The notes beneath the pieces were generated by a model. That model was not told the DNA's origin. It saw only the letters and a list, made by a program, of their open reading frames with translations, and ran no database searches. This document shows positions 59,111 to 64,000 of a stretch of 64,000 bases of DNA, piece after piece. Every line of letters starts with the position of its first letter. Within the stretch, counting starts at the first letter, position 1. Location: NCBI GenBank assembly GCA_029851415.1, contig CM056741.1, positions 69,554,282-69,618,281 on the forward strand. Direction: 5' to 3'. The DNA comes from Eretmocerus hayati (Eukaryota > Arthropoda > Insecta > Hymenoptera > Aphelinidae). Both the position numbers and the translations under genes were made by a program.

Positions 59111-60293
59111 CTCGCTCTTTTGCGCATGCTAAATTCATATGTGCTCTGAGCCATGGAAGCGCGGCCAGTTCAAAATCTATCTCATCATATAGGACTCCGC
59201 ATTATTCAATATCTGAGGGTGAACTCCGAAGAATGTTGCGTGATTGAGGTCAACTCGAGGGAATAAGCTTTTGACCCAACTATAGATTCTAGCTGTACTT
59301 GAGGGCGGTGGATATCAAATATCAATAGAGATCGAAAGACAATGGAATTAGGGTGCAAGTTCCCTAATATAATACTAATGAAATGCACGCATAATTACGT
59401 CAAGTATTCAGTCACGCGTGCGATGACGTAGTCAATGAGCTATTAAATCGCTCGCTGAGAAATTCAATTTTTCCAATCGACGCCAGGGGTGGCCAAGGGT
59501 TTGGTACGGGTAGCCGAAATAGAAACGGATAGGAGGCTGATCAAAATCGGTCGCCAAGCCTTGCCACACCCAGATCAGATTGTAGGGGTACCCCTGCCAG
59601 AACCTGATAGGGAGCTGATCTTTGGTCCGTGTGCCCCTAGAAAGTTTCCGATCGGGCCCCTCCTTCCTCACCCTCCACCCTCATGTGATATACAGAGTGT
59701 ATTTCCGGAAATGTGTCCAACATTGTTATCCAATGATGACATTGAGGCAGAAACCGCACTTATGGTACCATGCCTAGTTCATTGTTAAGAAAATTATTTT
59801 TCTTCCTCGCGGCACGAAAGTACGTCCTTCCGTGCCTCATTTTGGTCACGAAAGAGCGACTTTTGCTGCCGGCGCAGCGCTCTGATCGGCTGTCGATTTT
59901 TGCTGCCTCTTGGGCTGCCGCTGCTCCCCACGTGCGAGCAATGCAACGGGAATGCATGCAAAACATACACGAGAGACATAACCCACAGAGGTTATGTTCA
60001 CCAGTGTTTATTTATAGTGATGATAATATAATTGGACGGACGGTATCTCTCTGACGCAGATATACCGCGGCTGAGAAAAGATTTATCATGGGATGATTGT
60101 AGGGCAGGACTTCTCACGTTACACGACATGAATGAAATTTAACAAATACGCAGCGCCAAGAATTTTGAGCCATGCCAAGCTAGGAAATACTAAGACAACT
60201 CTGTTTCAAAACTCACAGGCTGAGCATGATAATAGCATTCATCATCCATTCAAATTTTTCACGATACATTTTACTTCGTCATTTTTCTGCTTG

Positions 60294-60354
60294 CGTCCGC
60301 CCCGACCAGCAAAAGCTCGGCTGACGCCTCGCTTCCGCAAAAGTCGGGCGGACG
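60294..60354. repeat. GC-rich 13-bp inverted repeat
   Basis: CGTCCGCCCCGAC and GTCGGGCGGACG pair almost perfectly about 35 nt apart, inside the CpG-rich block. Confidence 0.55.
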
Positions 60355-60455
60355 AGCACAAAACATTACAATTGCAAGTATGCAGCTATCCGAGATGTCC
60401 GCCGACTCCAGCGCCAACTTCTACGTATAAAAGTGGTACGAGTGGTCGATTTACA

Positions 60456-60530
60456 AAGCTCTTATACCCCTAGTATATATATCATCACCATCGATATAGG
60501 TATACTTATGCATGAGGGGTATAAGAGCTT
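60456..60530. ncRNA. 75-nt hairpin, candidate small-RNA precursor
   Basis: AAGCTCTTATACCCCT and AGGGGTATAAGAGCTT are perfect 16-bp inverse copies. Inside them AGTATA pairs with TATACT and ATATC with GATAT, leaving a small terminal loop. The overall shape and length resemble a microRNA precursor. Nothing in the sequence proves transcription. Confidence 0.35.
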
Positions 60531-61813
60531 CTACACATGATCCGCTAGGTGCGCTACAGTCGGGGGACACCTCGAATAGAGCTGATCTACAATTAACAAC
60601 ATATGTAAACATATGTGTTAGAAGAGCTGCGAGATCGTCTGCTCTAGAGCCACCCCTTCAAAATCGCGAGCAACTGAAGAAGTGAGGTTCAATGCGTACT
60701 TTTATATTATTATTGACGTGCGCAACCATACGCACTCTTAATTTTTATGAAGATACTTTCATCAAAATCACGCGAATACCTTTTTTTTTGACAAGTCGCA
60801 AAAGTGCGCAATGCAAATTATATAAGAAACGCAGCATCGCGCTGGTGGAAAATTTGGCTTGCCTCGGAGCAGGGCGTGCGTGGCAAATTCAAACCGCCGT
60901 TCTGTTTCAGACAAACGAAATTCCGTAGAGCCGTAAATCCTTAATAATAGTATTAGCTTAACTTGGGCCCCTCCGGCCCGTCCACGAAATCCGGGACTCC
61001 AAAGATACACGCCTTCGCGGCCGTCCAAGAAAGCCTGGAATTGATCGGCTCAGGTTCCTCGGAACTCCAAGCATTTATATCTTTCGCAAACTCCCGAGCC
61101 ATCCGCGACGGTCGGGACAGGTGCGACACATTCAACTTAGCAGAGTCCGCGGTCAACCCTCCGTTCCGCGAACTCTAGCCCGTTCAAGCCGGCGACATCG
61201 AGCCTTTCTCTTAAGGGCTCGCGGTCCCGGAATTTATGCCCGCGCTCGCGAGTATATAAACGCGCCCGCGTAACTTACAAAATACAGTGTATCGCATCGC
61301 CTCTTCGACAAGCTCCCTTTTACCTTTTTCACGGACCTTCACGTCCGTAGGCGCGGTAGCGCGCGCTACTCGCGATGCGTGACCGCTCACGTGTTTACTT
61401 TAGTCTTATAAGTTGAACCGTACAGTGACGTATCTAAGATTCAATGTGCGCCCCTCTGCTCTCTCCAATATACGAAGAACCCCTCACTGAAAAGAAACTC
61501 TACCAGTGTCGTCAACATTATTGGATTCATTTTTTTTTTTGAAATCAGCTCACGCACCGCGAGATCTAGCCATGATAACCATCTAACTAGTCCATTTGGA
61601 CACGCATGCTCAGACCTGGCAAGTCTGATGATGGCGCGATTTATTTCCAAGAAACGGACAAAATCATTCTTTCTTTGTGTAAATCGCGAGTGGGCATGAA
61701 ATCATCAACATCACCCCCACACGACCCCATCATTATATTAATTAAATTTCGACGTACTTTCAGGCCGCGTGTAAGAAAAATAGTATACAGCACACGGCAG
61801 AGAAGTGAGATAC

Positions 61814-61874
61814 CCGTGACTGTGTGATATCAATGCCTCGGCTTCGCCTCGGCATTATCATCACACAGTCACGG
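61814..61874. repeat. 61-nt hairpin with TTCG-containing loop
   Basis: CCGTGACTGTGTGAT and AATGCC pair with GGCATT and ATCACACAGTCACGG, with a 3-by-3 internal mismatch between the two stem parts. The loop is TCGGCTTCGCCTC. It shares the GCTTCGCC loop with the hairpin at 49071-49152, though the stems differ. Confidence 0.6.
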
Positions 61875-62445
61875 AAATCCAACTTCCCTGCCTAGTACAG
61901 TAATATACTATTCCTCTGTACGATGAACACAATGCGAAGCGAATCTGAGCGAAGTTTCAGTAACAGCGAATCGTGGAGACATCTTATCAAGATGAATACA
62001 ATTCTTGTCAATTGCCGGTAGTGAATACTAATCGACTGTTTTCAATCTCTTAAAACATGTTTGATTGTTATCCGCCGTAACCTTAGCAACGTTAGAGCAG
62101 TGAGATGCAGAGTTTATCTCCTTATATAGAAAGTAAATGAACTATGCATACATGGACATGAATTATTCAGTGGACACTGCCCTGATGGTGTTCATTATTT
62201 GATACAAAACTGACAGTCCAGAGTATCATTAGATAGTACATAACGTGAAACGCGATGAATCAAGGACCATCCCGAATCAGTCCTAACTATGTTGGACGCA
62301 TTTTCGGAAATACAACATGTATATCGCATGGGGGTTGAGGGTGAGAAGGGGAGGGGGGGGGGGTCAGAGCTGGAAGTATCAAGTTATAGAGTGTTGGAGA
62401 ACTAAGATCTCGGAATAAAATGGTCCGCTAATATCGAGTATGAGA

Positions 62446-62783
62446 CGGCTGTAATTTGGACGCGAATAAAGATAGAACAATCTTGCAGAAAGCATCTTGA
62501 AGAGCGGAAAAAATGCCATTTGCAATGATTTTCCGATTATTTTTTACGTCGTGTGAATAAGAGTGTGAGAGCTCTCAAAGTAGCCAGAATCTCGGATTTT
62601 CGATGAAGTACGTGTAAAAACGGCAAAAAACTACGGTTTTGGCTACTTTGAGAGCTCTCACACTCGTATTCATACGACGTAAAAAATAATCGGAAAATCA
62701 TTGCAAATGGCATTTTTTTCGCTCTTCAAGATGCTTTCTGCAAGATTGTTCTATCTTTATTCGCGTCCAAATTACAGCCGATA
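62446..62783. mobile_element. 338-bp near-perfect palindrome
   Basis: CGGCTGTAATTTGGACGCGA through GAGAGCTCTCAAAGTAGCC is repeated inverted from GGCTACTTTGAGAGCTCTCA to TCGCGTCCAAATTACAGCC. The arms are about 147 bp with only a few differences, and the spacer is about 45 bp. A solitary Tc1/mariner-style end (TACAGTACCGTGCAAAAATT on the - strand, about 63000-63019) lies beyond it and may belong to the same or another element. Confidence 0.75.
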
Positions 62784-63604
62784 GAGTAAAAACGGTTTTT
62801 TTCTCGAAATCCTTGAAATTACATCAGCTATTTGAGGTACCAAAAAGGGCTGAGAGAAAAATCGCAACCCATGAAAAGTTAGCATTTTTCCTCATCTTTG
62901 AGATGCTTTTTTTCAAAATTCCTCTACGTTGATCTGGGCTCGAGCAATCGACGTTTTTGCAAGAGAGGATTTGCAAGAGGGGATTGAACCCCCGTTCAGG
63001 AATTTTTGCACGGTACTGTATATAGAGACTTGGGTCCAGGAGATAGGAGCTTGTAAAGAATAGTCACAATTGATGAGAGCTCGATTTATTAAAATGATAG
63101 GAAATCACGCTAACTCGCAATCAAGCACTCGCCGGGGGACGATCGGGATAAACGTACGCTTACTTAAAAGCCAGTGAGTGTCGCGCATCTCGTATGTGCT
63201 GCCAAGACCGTGGCTACACATAGACTATAACTGACCGGCTGTGGCATAATGGCCATCTGCCCTGCATCCTCCAACACGCAGCATGACCGCACGCCTCTCG
63301 AGTAGAAGAGTCACACATGCTCACACACACATACACTCGCTCTCGCTCACTCGTTATCCTACAAGTATCCTGTATATTACTTCTCAGCGACTCAAATCCG
63401 ATGATCAGATATCTCAAATAATATATTTCAAGTCGTGCAGAGTGTTTAATCATGGAACACATATGCTTATGGGCAAGCTCACTAGAACAGCAATTTGAGG
63501 TTAGAAAATCGGATTTTCGGAGGTGATCTCAACACTGATGTGTAAAATAATGACATATTTGGATTCTACAAGCAGGAATACGTTACAATACGTTTGTTTG
63601 ATGA

Positions 63605-64000
63605 TTCCACCTTGAAGTACGGGAGCCCACCCAGGTCCAGAAGGAAAAGGAAGCGAAGACACTAAAACTGGAACCAGACGTGGCTGAAAGAATACGGATG
63701 ATTCTAGACGCAGGGCTGAGCAAATGTGCTAAACGGAAAGAATTGACTGAAGACATTCCTAGATACGCGGACATCTGTATAGAAGCTCTAATCTTGAACC
63801 AACAGGTAGTAGCCAACTTGATCAAGGATGAAATTGGCAGAGATGATTTTTTCGTACAATATCAGAACATGCTAGGTGCATCCATATCAGTAATAGCATC
63901 TCTCCTCGATTTTCTCACAGAATTACTACCGACACTAGGTCTGGTAGAGGAGAACAGGAAAGAGATAACACATGCTTTAGGCAAAATATTCAAAATCGAT
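63605..64000 (+). CDS. Partial reading frame running off the window end, possibly gag-like
   Basis: The frame is open for 132 codons from just after a TGA (63602-63604) to the last base. The first in-frame ATG lies about 30 codons in; an acceptor-like CCCACCCAG ends at 63634, so this may be an internal exon or a retroelement ORF. The product is hydrophilic and helical, with acidic and basic residues mixed and no membrane segment. It contains IRMILDAGLSKCAKRKEL, an ALILNQQVVANL segment and FFVQYQNMLGASISVIASLL. This order (GLSK...K..L, then LN..V, then QN.LGA.IS) recalls, from memory, gag-like N-terminal proteins of animal retrotransposons, but I cannot confirm the family. The amino-acid composition and uninterrupted length argue for real coding sequence. 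Confidence 0.5.

Larger units (their letters stand above)
59800..61430 (+). promoter_or_regulatory. CpG-rich block with a canonical TATA box (promoter or LTR)
   Basis: GC-rich, CpG-rich sequence at about 59800-59960, 60280-60440 and above all 60960-61400 contrasts with AT-rich flanks. GTATATAAA at 61252-61260 fits the TATA consensus and is flanked by CGCG-rich DNA. An initiator-like ACAGTGT lies about 25-30 nt downstream (61283). The + strand frame 60963-61178 (71 codons) ends before the TATA box and is unrecognised. This could be the promoter of a gene further right, or the regulatory part of a long terminal repeat. Confidence 0.4.

Noticed and set aside
59432..59671. - strand frame with repeated PIRF...GYPY motif as a neuropeptide precursor
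   Set aside because: The repetition comes from a degenerate DNA duplication; no signal peptide and no dibasic cleavage or amidation sites.
62965..63000. T-arm-like GGGGTTCAATCCCC as a tRNA gene on the - strand
   Set aside because: No D arm, anticodon arm or acceptor stem can be drawn; it belongs to a mariner-style terminus.

Overview
The window is animal DNA, almost certainly from an insect. Its one confidently identified gene is a three-exon G-protein-coupled receptor on the + strand, with GT-AG introns of 30.4 kb and 5.3 kb. The joined protein (up to 672 residues) has seven membrane segments, the aminergic TM3 aspartate, two TM5 serines, CWLP in TM6 and NPVIY in TM7. Its wording in TM2-TM3 and TM5 is that of the insect alpha2-adrenergic-like octopamine receptor (Octalpha2R). 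The insect order cannot be read from the sequence.

Layout. 1-2813: GC- and CpG-rich upstream/leader DNA. 2814-3017: a small open frame with a signal-peptide-like start, in the receptor frame and cut off from it by one TAG. 3075-4067: exon 1 (N-terminus to TM4 and the ECL2 cysteine). 4068-34490: intron 1. 34491-34925: exon 2 (TM5, start of ICL3). 34926-40246: intron 2. 40247-40837: exon 3 (rest of ICL3, TM6, TM7, stop). A strong splice donor follows 76 nt after the stop. From about 41.4 to 63.6 kb no convincing protein-coding gene is visible. A CpG-rich block at about 59.8-61.4 kb carries a canonical TATA box, and a + strand reading frame without stops runs off the window end (63605-64000). 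That frame is unrecognised and possibly gag-like.

The most striking property is the number of inverted-repeat (foldback/MITE-like) elements. The largest is a 2.4-kb near-perfect palindrome in intron 1 with two 1143-bp arms. Others are a Tc1/mariner-like element with TA target duplications (23142-24055), a small pogo-like element with TA duplications (33986-34152), and a hAT-like palindrome with a perfect 8-bp target duplication (51076-51738) inserted into an older palindrome. Two families occur more than once: one at 20.2 and 38.1 kb, another at 31.5, 42.1 and 51.8 kb. Intron 1 also holds a 10-bp minisatellite of about 1.2 kb (unit YTAGACCGAA), a tandem repeat of about 325 bp, a 224-bp duplication and a tRNA-Glu-like relic. 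Several short hairpins of 60-105 nt are shaped like small-RNA precursors.

Functionally the window reads as one neuromodulator receptor locus whose large introns have been a sink for non-autonomous DNA transposons. The intronic hairpins on the + strand would be transcribed within the receptor pre-mRNA. All calls were made by eye from sequence; no alignment or folding program was run.
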